DNA of 64,000 nucleotides from Myxocyprinus asiaticus (GCF_019703515.2 NC_059347.1:20172001-20236000), one strand, 5' to 3'; positions 12,701 to 23,370 are shown, counted from the first letter of the stretch. Notes: generated from the sequence alone by a model not told the origin. Program-made: numbers and translations.

Positions 12701-15700
12701 ACTCGATCTAAATCTAGCTAAAAGACCCAGGGGGAACCCTGTTTTTGAGCAGGAGCCACAGATCTTGACTCACTGTTTACTTTGAACCACCTCTGTAGGT
12801 CTAGGCCTGATTCCAGACCAGTGCTCATTTCAACACATTCTTCATAGAAGTCCCTCAGTCTTCCCTGGTTTCTGCTTTTTCCATTAATTTTTGGAGGATC
12901 CATCGTTTTCTCCACATTGTGTTTACTCAGAGTTTTTGCTTCCTGCAATGAATCTTGAGTCTTGATAGTGCTGTCTATAAAATAAAATACAACCTATTGA
13001 TTTACAGCAAAGCTTTTTGTGAGAGAACTTCAAAGTGTTACATTGTGCTGGCGAGCAACACTATCCAACAGCCTTGTCCACTCACAGTCAAGATAAAGAT
13101 TGATGAACCACATCACTGGAAAGATTTGTATTTACCTGGCACTTTAGTTTTATTTTCAGTCACTGAATTCTCTTTGCCTTGTGCTTGTTTATATGCTGAT
13201 TTCTGTGGTTGTTGTCTGGGGGTGTTGGAACAAGTTGATGTTTTCGCTTCAAGTTCATTTGCTTTTTGTGGTTGCGATTCCTCTGAGCCTTTGCCATCTG
13301 CTCGCTGGCTGCGTTGTTCTTTATGGCATTTGTGCTGTCTTCTCTCTTTCAGACTGCCATTCATGTCTTCACTGTCAGTTGACAAAACACCTGCATTTTT
13401 AGAGAGCTTTCTGGTCCTCTGCACCGATCTTTCCATCCCAAGAGGGATGAACAAAGGGGAAGAGGGGCACGACTCCACCACACCTGCACAGAATGCTTGA
13501 TTATCGTGAGGCAGTCTGAATTCTGAAAGAAAAAAAAAAGAATACGCTTTTTTTTTTATGGATCATTACTAAAAGGCACAAACCTTCATTAGAGTTAATG
13601 GGTCGTTGAAAGGTTGGAGCTGGATTATCGATTGCTGGAGTGCCAATACCATGCCTTGAATTCACACATCTGTAAAAGGAAAAAAGTAAGTAAAGGCATC
13701 TCAGTTGGTCAAGGTAAAAAATTCTGTTTAAAATCAGTTTTGCTTGAACTGTCATCATATCTCACTTAAAGCAAGGTTTCCCTCCATTCAGGCGGGTGAG
13801 TCTGAAGCAGCTACTACGGCCTTGCTGAAAGCCCGGGGCATATCTGTACTCACAGCAGGAACTGATTCTGGCTGCCATGATTCCATTCACAAAGATAGTA
13901 GCACTGAACGGGTAACCCAGATGTCTCTGGGATGTGAATTGAAACTGCTCTATTGGGCAAAGTGAAAACACTGATTATATCAAAACACATGCATACTACT
14001 TTATATCTGGTATTTTTTTGTTTTTGTTAGTTTTTTGGCTTTTTTTTTTTTTTTTTTTTTTTTTTTTTGGCTTTTTAATTTCTTACTTAGTTGTATTTCT
14101 TTCATTATATTATTGTATTATTTGATGTTGAGTCAGTTTTATATGTAGTGCTTTCAAAATACATATTGTTTCAAAGCAGCTTTACAGAAAATAGCGCCTC
14201 AATACCCCAGTGACTGACTATGGCAAGAAAAATAAATGTACAGTATTGTGCAAAAGTCTTGGGCACATTATATTTTTAAACGGTTATTTTATATGAATGA
14301 AGGAATGAATGAATGAGTGAATGTTACATTTATATAGCGCTTTCCTGACACTACACTCAAAGCGCTTCACACAGTGAACAGGGGACTATTTGAAGACATC
14401 CTCACTCTGCAACTTTTTTCACTAGTGCCTAAACTTTTGCACAGTACTGTACATATGCCACATATTCTTTAATTACATAATATGTGTAATATCATGTGGC
14501 ATGGGGTGTGGTCATGTGTCTGTCTGTGGGAGAGGGAAAGTGGTAAGGCTCGTCACCTGGGCTGTAATTACTCTAACACCTGTCTCTCATTATGATGGCG
14601 GAGGGAGACCTGATAAGGCACGCCAGAGCGTCGGAGAGGGAGAGAGTGACAAGAGAGCTGGTGGCCGAATTCCATGAGAGAATATTAAAAGACCCTGTTT
14701 TGAGTTGGCCACTTATCAGTAATATGTTTATTAATTAAAGTATTTCTTGTGTGTTATTATGGTAATAAAATATAATATTTCATTATAGCTTATTATTACA
14801 CAGTAACTGGTATGTTTATTTTTGCTTTACGAGACAAAGTGAGCATCTCCTCTGTTGGCAAAGTGAAAATACAAATTATTTTAAAACATAATGGTTTACA
14901 TATATGTATTTGAATATCTCTTACCTACAATGTCTAACCTATTTAAGCATAAACATTTTGTTATTTAAAATGGGCAGAAAATATGATCTCCATTTTCTCG
15001 GCATTAGATCTCAAGCAGTGTATTCAGTGTGGTAACAAGATCATGGGCTCTACCTCCAGGTTGGACAAATCCTTTAAAAACACAGATGTTTTCTCCTCCA
15101 CAGATTTGCTGAAGCACTTTCATCTCATCCTGAGAGTTCCCAGAGAGCCCCTGCCCCAAGTACATCATCGTCACAGTAACATTTGACTTCTTGGACTCCT
15201 TTTGTGCTCTCAGGTAACTCTGGAAACCAGAATTCAAATTTTCTTGATATGTAACTAGTTCACATACCAAAATTATCCCCCAATAAAAGTTTCTTAAACT
15301 TTTTCTTGAATATTCTGCTTCATCCATGTATTCACATGAAAGAAATGTTAAAAACTGCCACTAATGCACTAAAGGCAGAGACTGTCAAACAGACCGACCA
15401 GCAGAAGCATGTAACTCATCACTGGTTCTTTCACAAAGCTCCTGGATAATCTCTGAACAGAGTCAAAGCCAACTGTCAGGCAGCTCACCTGCTTGCTGTT
15501 TAAGTCAGGAGCTCTTTGTGAGTTGATGGAGGAGGTGGAGCCACGCCGTCTGCTTGTGTAGAGATAAGGACATGAGTGACTTAGTTTGGCCCTTGCTGCC
15601 TGAAGGTTTGACATCTTTCCTGTGATAGCAGGAAGGTACATGTCACTCAACCGGTCTCTGATGGCTGGCTGGCTTGACTTGGTGGGCTGATTGGATCAAA

Positions 15701-15970
15701 GCAAAGAATTTCACTAGTTATAGGAATATGGGAGAAAAAAAAAAAGAATTATTTTGTTTAAATCGCTTACCCCTTACTTTTCAGATTAATTTCTCTACTG
15801 GTATGAATCAAAATATAGAAGTGTTGTATCTGTTGCTTTACCTTGATGATTTCTACAGCTTTGTTTCCATCCAGGAGAATGAGGCTGCCTTTACGGGTAA
15901 ATATGCTATCCAGAGAGTGATGGTATGTGGGTGTTAAAGCTCTCTCACCTCTATGACCTCGTGGACGAAT
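9749..15970 (-). CDS. Multi-exon gene: DUF4590 domain plus charged linker plus C-terminal leucine-rich repeats (5' end missing)
   Basis: Eleven minus-strand exons with AG/GT borders and fully compatible phases: 15842-15970, 15489-15686, 15054-15219, 13766-13949, 13584-13669, 13136-13522, 12774-12974, 12344-12487, 12144-12190, 10452-10675, 9749-10319 (stop). Joined length is 2337 nt, or 778 codons plus stop. Exons 3-5 carry a DUF4590 signature as in ERICH3: VTVTMMYLG, QQICGGENICVFKG, GEQFQF.SQRH.GYPFS, ISSCCEY and GGKPCFKC, with the Gly-Glu junction formed across a splice site. Exons 6-9 encode a Lys/Glu/Ser-rich linker (KERRQHKCHKEQRSQRADGK). The last two exons encode ribonuclease-inhibitor-type repeats, for example LILRNTGLTDELLESLA, LDLGGNGIGSDGLRVLA and ILDENNIGDNGIKLFAEALR. 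Function is unknown; LRRs usually bind proteins. No start codon is identified. An alternative is two adjacent genes, but phase 0 at the 12144/10675 junction favours one. Confidence 0.78.
10769..11586. mobile_element. hAT-like non-autonomous element in the LRR intron
   Basis: The left end AGGGTTCCCACAATTTTTTC is mirrored by the right end reading CATGACTTTGGGAACCCT. Internal subterminal sequence of the CATGACTTTTCC type is also inverted. No transposase is present. It lies wholly within the intron between exons 12144-12190 and 10452-10675 and is interrupted by another element at 10917-11303. Confidence 0.6.
10917..11303. mobile_element. MITE family B, copy 1 (nested)
   Basis: Termini resemble TTTAAAGGTGCACTCAGTAA and its inverse: left TTTAAAAGTGCACTCAACTC, right GCTGAGTGCATCTTTAA. 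The same termini define the elements near 46984-48053 and 49332-49725. It is nested inside the hAT-like element. Confidence 0.65.
11595..11621 (+). repeat. (CTTTT)n microsatellite
   Basis: About five perfect CTTTT units directly beyond the end of the hAT-like element. Confidence 0.85.
14041..14068. repeat. Poly-T tract
   Basis: A run of 28 T within an intron of the DUF4590-LRR gene, flanked by GGCTTTT copies on both sides. Confidence 0.8.
14239..14451. mobile_element. Tc1/mariner-derived MITE
   Basis: The left end TACAGTATTGTGCAAAAGTC is inverted at the right end as CTTTTGCACAGTACTGTA, with TA at both borders. Its interior includes a common fish motif, ATAGCGCTTTC..ACTCAAAGCGCTTCACA. It sits in the intron between exons 15054-15219 and 13766-13949. 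Confidence 0.7.
14500..14730. repeat. Possible solo LTR or retroelement fragment
   Basis: A GC-richer patch differing from the surrounding intron: GTGTCTGTCTGTGGGAGAGG, CTCGTCACCTGGGCTGTAAT, GGAGGGAGACCTGATAAGG. The character recalls teleost LTR retrotransposon ends, but no boundaries or target duplication were found. Confidence 0.3.
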
Positions 15971-16189
15971 CTGCTATCAAATATTAGAAGACGTAGTTCA
16001 GTTTTAAAATGATATCCTGCTAAAAAAACAATCAAAAATAGCTTTCAGTAGTTCGCAAATTAATGTAATCCTGCATTTGAGGATATTTTAAACGCATTTG
16101 GCTCGCTGTCCTGGGCGAAGGGCTCAAGGCTTGAGACTTGAACCGAGCTTGAATACCCCCGAAAAAGAAGCCAGGAAACGTGGTGAATC

Positions 16190-16625
16190 TGGCTGCATTA
16201 GAACGGGAGAGCCCTTACTGTGATTCAAAAGGGGGATCCAATGCTGCTTTCGAATGGAAGAGCCCTCGCAATGATATGAACAGGAGAGCCCACAGCCCAG
16301 ACGTGGTGACTCTCGCTGCATTCGAACAGGAGAGCCCTTACTGTGATTTGAATGGGAGAGCCCATGCTGCATTTGAACAGGAGAGCCATACTGAGTTTGA
16401 GCAGGAGAGCCGTACTGGATTTGAGCGAGAGCTGTACTGGGTTTGAGCGGGAGAGCTGTACTGCATTTGAATGGGAGAGCCATACTGCGATTCGGACATT
16501 AGAGCAGTACTGCAATTCGAATGGGAGAGACCATGGCCTGCATGTGGTGACTCTCACTGCATTTGAATGGGAGAGCTCTTACTGTGATATGAACAGGAGA
16601 GCCCGTGCTTTTGAGTGAAAAGTTT
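16190..16625. repeat. Degenerate minisatellite
   Basis: A head-to-tail array of variants around the core GAACGGGAGAGCC, followed by TACTG and ATTTGAA segments. Spacing is irregular, roughly 25-60 bp. All frames across it appear open in places because the unit lacks stops, giving repetitive peptides on both strands. There is no splice structure and no start context, so it is treated as non-coding. Confidence 0.75.
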
Positions 16626-17639
16626 ACATTGCATGTAAACAAGAACTCACTCTGCGATACGAATGGGTTGAGTCGATGAGCACGGCATTTGACGTGGGGG
16701 CGTTTAGTAGGCTATGTTCGAATGAATTGATAGATGCAGAATCAGGCTTATCGAGAACTCTTTAGGGAAGACTTAAAACAGCCCGATTGTTGTCAGTCAT
16801 TAGGTGGGTTATGGTTCGTTTGAAATGAGTGACATAATATGGGTAATGGAGCTATGGATGCTTGGATGCATAGCCTGAAAGACGTGCCACGGTTGCAGTG
16901 TAGTGGGAATTTGTCGCATGGCCAGGAAGGCACCACAGTTGTGGCACTTAGATGGCATGTTTGTGCTGTTTGCAGTGTAGTGGGAGGTTTAGTTGCCCGG
17001 CCCGAAAGATGCTGCAGTTGTGGCACCTGAACAGCACATTTGTGCTGCTAAGGGATGTATTGAGACAATGGCAGTGGCGCCACAGTTGCGGTGTTGCCAA
17101 GCATGAGCGCACTACCAGAGGAGAAGGTTTGCGGTGAGGTACCGGGGTGGTACGTATGAGTTAAAGGAGAAAGGGACTTGCAGTTTCAAAGTAGGGGCTT
17201 GTTACGAAAGCAATGAGGCATAGACGAAAGGGGCTTTGGTGGAAGCATGGTAAAATGAGGCTGTGGTGGGTTGGGATTAGAACCATTAGTGAATGTGGCC
17301 GAAGGAGCCTGAAGCGGTTGGGCATGGATTGCATTGGTCCGCAGCTAACCATTGTGGTTAGCCGGGGCTCGAGGTTGAGCAGGCATCTGTGTTCTGCTGA
17401 GATAACGGCCTAGCCCTGCACTCTGATAGTGGGTGTATATTGTTGGAATCATGAAGCAGGGCTACCGCTACTTGCTGCTTCCTTGAGGGATGGGTTTAAG
17501 GATAATATAACATGTACGGATAATGTAAACAGTACTATGTTAAATGAGCATTTGCAGAAATGCCTGGCATTAAATGGTGCTGGCGATTGTGGTAACAGAC
17601 GAATAGCTGAACCAGGATTGTATAATGGGATCCCTGTAT
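16626..17639. other. GC-richer non-coding block, left part
   Basis: More G/C-rich than the flanking intronic DNA, with repeated words such as 'TGCAGTGTAGTGGGA' (near 16893 and 16973). No protein family or RNA gene recognised. It may be part of a larger unidentified element extending to about 20500. Confidence 0.4.
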
Positions 17640-18054
17640 TGATGCTGACTATCACCTCTGGAGTCACGAGTTTGAATCCAGGGTGTGCTGAGTGACTCCA
17701 GCCAGGTCTCCTAAGCAACCAAATTGGTCCGGTTGTTAGGGAGGGTAGAGTCACATGGGGTAACCTCCTCGTGGTCACGATTAGAGGTTCTCACTCTCAG
17801 TGGGCGCGTGGTAAGTTGTGAGTGAATCACTGAGAGTAGCATGAGCCTCCACGTGCTGTGAATCTCCGCGGTGTCATGCAAAGCGAGCCATGTGATAAGA
17901 TGCATGCATTGACTGTCTCAAAAGTGGAGGCAACTGAGACTTGTCCTCCGCCACCCAGATTGAGGTGAGTAACCGCGCCACCATGAGGACCTACTAATTA
18001 GTGGGAATTGGGCATTCCAAATTGGGAGAAAAGGGGATAAAATAAAAAAGGGGA
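17640..18054 (+). mobile_element. tRNA-derived SINE, copy 2
   Basis: Same family as 1657-2083 but in plus orientation. A box B-like sequence (AGTTTGAATCC) is followed by GGGTGTGCTGAGTGACTCCA and the shared body, ending ATTGGGAGAAAAGGGGATAA. The tRNA-like 5' head is degraded and no clear target duplication was found. Confidence 0.8.
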
Positions 18055-18659
18055 TCCCCTGTAAAAGCACTTCTTGGAAGAAGTTTCGAATTTCCCCATG
18101 ATTAGGTGTTGCCACATACCTGCTAACAGCTTATACAAATGCTTGTTGAGGGAGACATGGTAAACGCAGCATCTACGGATGCCTTAAACTTAATTGTTTG
18201 CTAGATTAAATGTCTGGAACATGTGTGAAGCAATGTCAGGATACGTGCTTGCATGTGCGTATGTATGAAGTCATTTAAAGTTGTGGTTTGTCATGAAATG
18301 AGAAGGCACCTGAAACTAGGTACCAAGTTGAATACCATAGTCTAATACTTATTTAACTTAAGCATATGGTTTGGATCATGTAGATTTACGAATTATTTAT
18401 AAAGTAACCTGTAATAAATTCTACAGGAAACTGAAATGTTGTGAGTATTTAGCAAAATTTGAAGCCAAATCATTCAGCGTCAATTTCAACCTGTTACTTT
18501 AAACATGGGTGGAGCACAAGATTCAGGAAGATTGTTGAACACTTTTAAAGTCATGCAGAAATTAGGTTCTATGGTTGAGCTTTTTGAGAGTTTGTAATCC
18601 AATGAGGAAGTAGAGAAGACTTGTCTATAAAATTAAAATGATGGATTGATTTTATCTGT

Positions 18660-19020
18660 GTGAACGTTTGTCCTGGGTGGGAGGAGAGAAAGTCATGTTA
18701 AAGTCTAGAGATGAGTAGAAGTTTGTAGAAGCGCTTGCTTCCTGGTTATCGGGTCTGTAAAGCGAGAATGAGAAAGGATTCGGGACCGGGTTCGCTTGTG
18801 GAGGCAGCCTCAAGCAGGGAACAGTTCCGGAGTAGGGGAGATTAGAATGGTAGAAGGGGAATAAAGTGAAGAGGGGAATGGGTCTGGAGCGGGGTTCTCC
18901 AGCGGAGGCAGCCTCACGCGAGAATCCGCTCCAGTGGCCCATGGATATTTTGTCCTGGTCGGGAGGAGAGAAAGTCATGTAATAGTCTAGAGATGAGAAG
19001 AGGTTTGTAGTGGTTATCGG
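18660..19020. repeat. Local duplication flanking hairpin modules
   Basis: A block beginning TGTCCTGG and continuing GGGAGGAGAGAAAGTCATGT then TAGTCTAGAGATGAG-type sequence occurs near 18668 and again near 18951. The two copies bracket two of the hairpin modules described separately. Confidence 0.6.
18781..18934. other. Hairpin modules 1 and 2 (GAGGCAGCCTC core)
   Basis: Module 1 (18781-18829) has outer arms CGGGAC and GTTCCG. Module 2 (18884-18934) has perfect 9-bp arms CTGGAGCGG and CCGCTCCAG. Both enclose the same GGAGGCAGCCTCA core, itself nearly palindromic. The arms differ in sequence between modules yet stay complementary. They are a pair about 100 bp apart, resembling a second pair at 20029-20188. 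Function unknown. Confidence 0.5.
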
Positions 19021-20028
19021 GGCTGCGAATGTTGCGAGGAGGCGAGACACGTTTGCGGAATGATTCATGAACGAGTGTGATGCAGTGCGTAACCTGCCTC
19101 TTGCGGAGCCAAATTCGGCTCGAGTCTGTGCGGACAGAAGCTGTGTATCCACCTTTTTCCTGAACGCGGAAATGTCCCACGATTCGACTGTTTTTAATTT
19201 CCGGTCTACAGTGTTTTCACTTGCATAGGCATATATTCTTAGCTGGTAATGTAATGTTTAAGGTATTACATTTGTAAAAATTGTCCAAAAAAACATGCCG
19301 ATACTTCACAGAGTACAGATGACCATTTTGGGGTTTTTTTAGACAGTGCCACACCGTGTCTGGATGACATGAATCAATGGTCAGAGATAAGTTATGTTGA
19401 TATCATTAATTAAGAGTTGTTATGACAGCCAACAGTGCCACAAGTTGAGCCTTCAATTTATTTGTTTATTATTATTATTTTTTTTACACCAAGTAACACT
19501 TAAATGGTTGTTGTTCTTCTCTGAATCGCTCATTTTGGCAGTTTTTACTTTACAAAACAGGCAATTAGAATCATCATAGCACTGCCCAGTGGTTGCTCAG
19601 GAAAACTGTGGATAGCTGAAGTGAACTGTAGCATGGTCAGAGCGGATGCTGCTGCGGCGGAAAGCTTGCGCTAAAAAGTCTGCACTGATTTGGAAAGATG
19701 TTTGTAAATAGGTTAACGGTTGTTTTAAAGGAAGTTCGCTTGTTGCATAATTGCCCCTGTGTTCCAAAAGGAATAAATCACACTCATTGAAGGGAGAACA
19801 GTCGTGATAGTCATGTTGGAAGATGACTTCAAACGGAATCACTGCCGGAATGGAACATGCCCTAAACGAGCTGCAAGGCGAAGTGATCAGGCTGATGGGA
19901 ATCACCTGTGTGGGAGAACTGGATTGAAATGCTGGGGAGCACTGGAAAGATGATTGAATTAAATAGTTGATCTTTTTTTTCCCTCGCGATCAATTAAAGC
20001 TGTAATGGAGCTCAAGTGGCATGAAGCC

Positions 20029-20188
20029 GGAGCCGCACTCGTTCGCGGAGGCAGGCTCTTGTGATGGAACGCTCCAGGTGGAAAGTTTAGATCAGAGCAC
20101 ATGTAAACAGTCATAGGGAGCTGTTTGACATGTATACAGCACCGAAGCAGCCAGTTTGCGGAAGCAGCTTCACGCTATGATCTGCTTC
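20029..20188. other. Hairpin modules 3 and 4
   Basis: Module 3 (20029-20075) has arms GGAGC and GCTCC around GCGGAGGCAGGCTC. Module 4 (20144-20188) has 7-bp arms GAAGCAG and CTGCTTC around GCGGAAGCAGCTTCACGC. Relative to module 2, module 4 changes two G:C pairs to A:T with both partners altered. Whether this is an RNA or DNA structure is not known. Confidence 0.5.
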
Positions 20189-20600
20189 AGTGAATGGAAA
20201 TTAGAAAGAAAGACAGAATAAACATAGCACTTAAAATGGTAGTGGTCAATGCTGCAAAAAACAAATGAGCTGCTGCAGCTGCTTCTGTTGAAAAACAAGA
20301 TTATTTAGACGGAAGAGCTGTTCTGATGAGGGCGAATGCTTTGCAGCGAAATAGCATCCAACGATCCGAGTCTCTCGCTCATATCTGTTTGTGGGCAAAA
20401 GGGTGGGGTCAAATGCTGGAAGGCTTGAAACTATGTAGAGGTAAGCTTCTGTTTATATACGCTTGCTCTGGTAGTGTGATTGGTCAGATTAAATGAACTT
20501 GCTCCTCCCGAACTTAGTTAATGAAACTCCATATAATTTAATTAGTCTTCCTTGCTAGGCTGGTGTTTCAACTGGTAATAGAGTGGTTTGGGGCACTTTT

Positions 20601-20692
20601 CAGCTTGTTAGGCTGGGAGACTAACTGGCTGACCAGCTAAACCAGCTGAAAACCAGCTTGGCCAGACAGGGAGACCAGCTAAGACCAACAAA
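20601..20692. mobile_element. Left arm of an inverted-repeat element split by a DIRS insertion
   Basis: Reads GGCTGGGAGACTAACTGGCT, then GACCAGCTAAACCAGC-type words. The right arm at 23291-23370 carries the same words in inverted orientation. The 2.4-kb DIRS-like element lies between them, so the outer element was probably there first. Confidence 0.55.
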
Positions 20693-21502
20693 CAAGTGTA
20701 GCAGGGTAGAAATGTCTCAGAATCATTTCATTTATCATTTTCATTCCATTTAATTTCATCATCTTCCATCATTTTCATGAATGCAGAAAAAAAAAGACTC
20801 CAGTTACAAACGTGACCTTGGTTCCCTGAGATCAAGGGAATGATACATTGTGTAAACACTATTGGGGATTCCTTCCCGATGACCGAGTTGAAGCCGTTTT
20901 ACAATAATGCCAATCATGTGATTGACAAATGGTGTTTGAACCCTGCCTCTTTAGGCACGCATTTGGCCTATAGAAGTGGGTGCAAAATCACAATTTCTTC
21001 AGAATTTTCAGACTGAGGGACAAGAGCACAATGCTCGAACCTCGAAACTCTGTAGTAATACTGCGGCCAGCTTACACAATGTCTCGTTCCCTTCATCTCA
21101 GGGAACAGAGGATACATTTGTAACCGGAGACATTCCCTATGGATTCAGTTCACTCAACATTGCGTAAACGCTATTAGGGAACAGAGTCCCATTACGCCGC
21201 ACTACATTACGCCATACCCCAGTGGTATAAACATTTGAAAAATCACAGTCCACTGGGTGGTGATTTATAAAAGACATGCCTTCAAGTGTATAGAATACAC
21301 ATGGTGAACACCAAATGGGAAGTTAATGTAACCTGGGAATCTATATGAACTATGTGAATTCACACAGTATAAATTTAACCCTTCCACAACCTGGGGTTGG
21401 GAAAGTAGGTATTATTACTTATTGGAAGTGCATGTGACTTCTATGGGGGTTAATTTCAACAACAGCCCACAAACAGATGGCTGTATCAAATATATGAGGT
21501 AG

Positions 21503-21676
21503 CCAGTGGCGGTTCTAGCTTGTAGAACATGCCCCCAAAGTTGTTGACGGGGGGGGGGGGGGGGGGGGGTCTGTGTGGGTGCCTCGTGCCGCCCCCCGCA
21601 AGATGCCGCTGCCCCCCCCCACACAAAATTCCGCCCTGGGCAACTGCACGTCGCCCATGCCTAAATCCGCTACTGG
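21503..21676. mobile_element. Small MITE nested in the DIRS remnant, with poly-G tract
   Basis: Starts CCAGTGGCGGTTCTA and ends TAAATCCGCTACTGG, which are inverted relatives. It contains an uninterrupted run of 21 G at 21549-21569 and a C-rich stretch near 21600-21620. It carries no coding capacity. Confidence 0.65.
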
Positions 21677-21953
21677 AGGTAGCCCACCCATAATAAAGGA
21701 CTTGGGCTCATTCGCTGAGTGTTTTCTGCAGGTTCTCTAAACAGAGAGGACTTGTGAAGTACTTTGTTTCAGTGCATAGAGGCATCTGGTGGTGCTCTAG
21801 CCTGTAATATGGTGATCATCACCGACTGAGCCAATTCTGGCTTGTTCGATGCGCTCCATTCAGGGACCACACGTGCAGATTCCACAGCTCTGGCTGAGGA
21901 TGCTAAATCGTGCCTTGTGCTTGAGAGAGGAGGTCCCTCCTCAGCGGTATTTA

Positions 21954-22505
21954 TCATGATGTGCCATCCAGTATCTCTATCATCTCCGGAAACCAGGACT
22001 GATTCCACTGGAGAAGTAGCTGCACCAAGCTCATCGTTTGCGGGATCAAATTCCGCCCTGGCGATTTATGTATGCCTCTGTGAGCGTCGCAGTTCACAAC
22101 AATCTCTATCCCGTTTTTGGCAAGAAGATTTTGAATTTCTGTGTGCAATACTGGTGCATCCCATGATGGGACGGTAGATGTCAGAACGCTGTTGATGTGA
22201 GGTGGCCAGCGTGAACCGAATGGTATAGCAGTGTTCGATCGTTCCAAATGGACATTCCCGTGAGGGCTAAAACTTGAGGGCTTATTGATTTGCTCGCTAT
22301 AGGAGATAGAGCGCCGCTCACCATAGGGAAGCGGATGAGCATAATGTGTGGGGTGTGAGAGACGTGAAGAGGAAATAACCCTTTTATTGAGAATGTATGA
22401 GCATTCCGTGCATTTGCAATAAATGCTTTTCTCTTTTTTGTGAGAACATTCTTTATTCATACAGAACACACAGAAACAAAATTTTGAAAAACATCCCATT
22501 CCCAA
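21954..22505 (-). pseudogene. DIRS-type gag end and reverse-transcriptase N-terminus
   Basis: A 183-codon minus-strand frame. Its N-terminal part is Cys-rich (HKKEKSIYCKCTECSY), like the C-terminal zinc-binding part of DIRS gag-like proteins. Its distal part has IPFGSRWPPHINSVLTS and APVLHTEIQNLLAKNGIEIV, which fits the segment just before the RT palm in DIRS elements. It then breaks off: the catalytic YxDD region is absent. It lies between the inverted repeats of the DIRS-like element. Confidence 0.65.
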
Positions 22506-22859
22506 TGAAATGCAGTGGGGAAGAGGGGTGGAACACTGTGTGCTTCGAATCGAGCCTTCTTCGGCTCTGGGCTGAGAAGAACGACGGGCTCTGAGCTCCT
22601 CTTCATGGAGCTGGAAAGGTTTCTGTCGGCGTGGGGTTCACGCTGAGACATTTGAGGTTTCTTGCTTGGGCCACGGTTTACGTGGCTTCACCGATGGCTC
22701 AGTGGCAGCCTTTGCCGGAGAGGGACGCAACATCCTCCATGGACCACTGAAGCTCTTTTGTGAATATATGGGCTCGACCCAGTATAGATATACAGTATAA
22801 ATATAAAAGGATACAGTAACTCCTGTGGGAATGCTCCAGGAAGAAGGTAGGTGTTTCAC
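22457..22859 (-). pseudogene. DIRS gag-like fragments in overlapping frames
   Basis: Two short frames encode SPAKAATEPSVKPRKPWPKQ and then RSSEPVVLLSPEPKKARFEA, basic Pro/Lys-rich sequence typical of the gag-like ORF of fish DIRS elements. They switch frame near 22640, so the gene is frameshifted. The position next to the right terminal repeat agrees with a gag assignment. Confidence 0.5.
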
Positions 22860-23290
22860 TGACGGTGAGGCAGAGAGAATCTTCGCCAGAAAACTGCAGG
22901 GGAGCAGTGAGTCTTCTCGCTGAGTCGCACAGGCGATGAGTCATCCTGTCGCGTCTTGCAGAGAAGATCCCATCTGCTGAAAAGTGTATCTCGACAGTGA
23001 AGAGGGGGCTTCCAAGACTAGGATGATGTCGCTGACTTGAAGGAAGGAAGAAATGGTGATTTTGCACCGGCTTATCTAGGCCAACTGCACGCCTAAAGTG
23101 GCGGGGCTTAAACACCATTTGCCAAAGATTGGCATTATTGTACAAGGACTTAAACTAGGTTGTCGGGAAGGAATCCCCAATAGTGTTTATGCAAAGTCTC
23201 GTTGAGTGAATTGACTCGTATAGGGAACACATCTTTTACAATAGCTTATTTTGCTGCTGGAAAAACAAAACCACTTAAACCATCCATCTG

Positions 23291-23370
23291 TCTTAGTTAG
23301 TCTCCCAGCCTGGCCAAACCGGTGTTAAGCTGGTTTAGCTGGTCTCCCAGCCTGATCAAGTTCCCAAAAC
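23291..23370. mobile_element. Right arm of the inverted-repeat element split by the DIRS insertion
   Basis: Contains CTCCCAGCCTGGCCAAACCG and GCTGGTTTAGCTGGTCTCCC, the inverse of the words at 20601-20692. Similar 'ACCAGC' words continue to about 23420. Confidence 0.55.

Larger units (their letters stand above)
20818..23228 (-). mobile_element. DIRS1-like tyrosine-recombinase retrotransposon, internally deleted
   Basis: The ends are inverted, not direct: 20818-21005 matches the reverse complement of 23040-23228 for about 190 bp, including CACTATTGGGGATTCCTTCC. An internal segment (21065-21190) contains TCTCGTTCCCTTCATCTCAG and CATTGCGTAAACGCTATT, words related to both termini. This is what the internal complementary region of DIRS elements looks like. 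Gag-like and RT-like frames lie on the minus strand in the DIRS order (terminal repeat, gag, RT, internal region, terminal repeat). The tyrosine recombinase, RNase H, methyltransferase-like part and most of RT are missing. It is non-autonomous and probably dead. Confidence 0.75.

Noticed and set aside
13955..17100. Search for the conserved ERICH3 N-terminal helix motif upstream of exon 15842-15970
   Set aside because: No matching sequence seen on the minus strand in this interval, so the true first exon could not be placed here.
18652..19152. A 166-codon minus-strand frame in the GC-rich block
   Set aside because: It contains two copies of a local duplication and two hairpin modules, with a matching frame only because both copies lack stops. 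No domain recognised.
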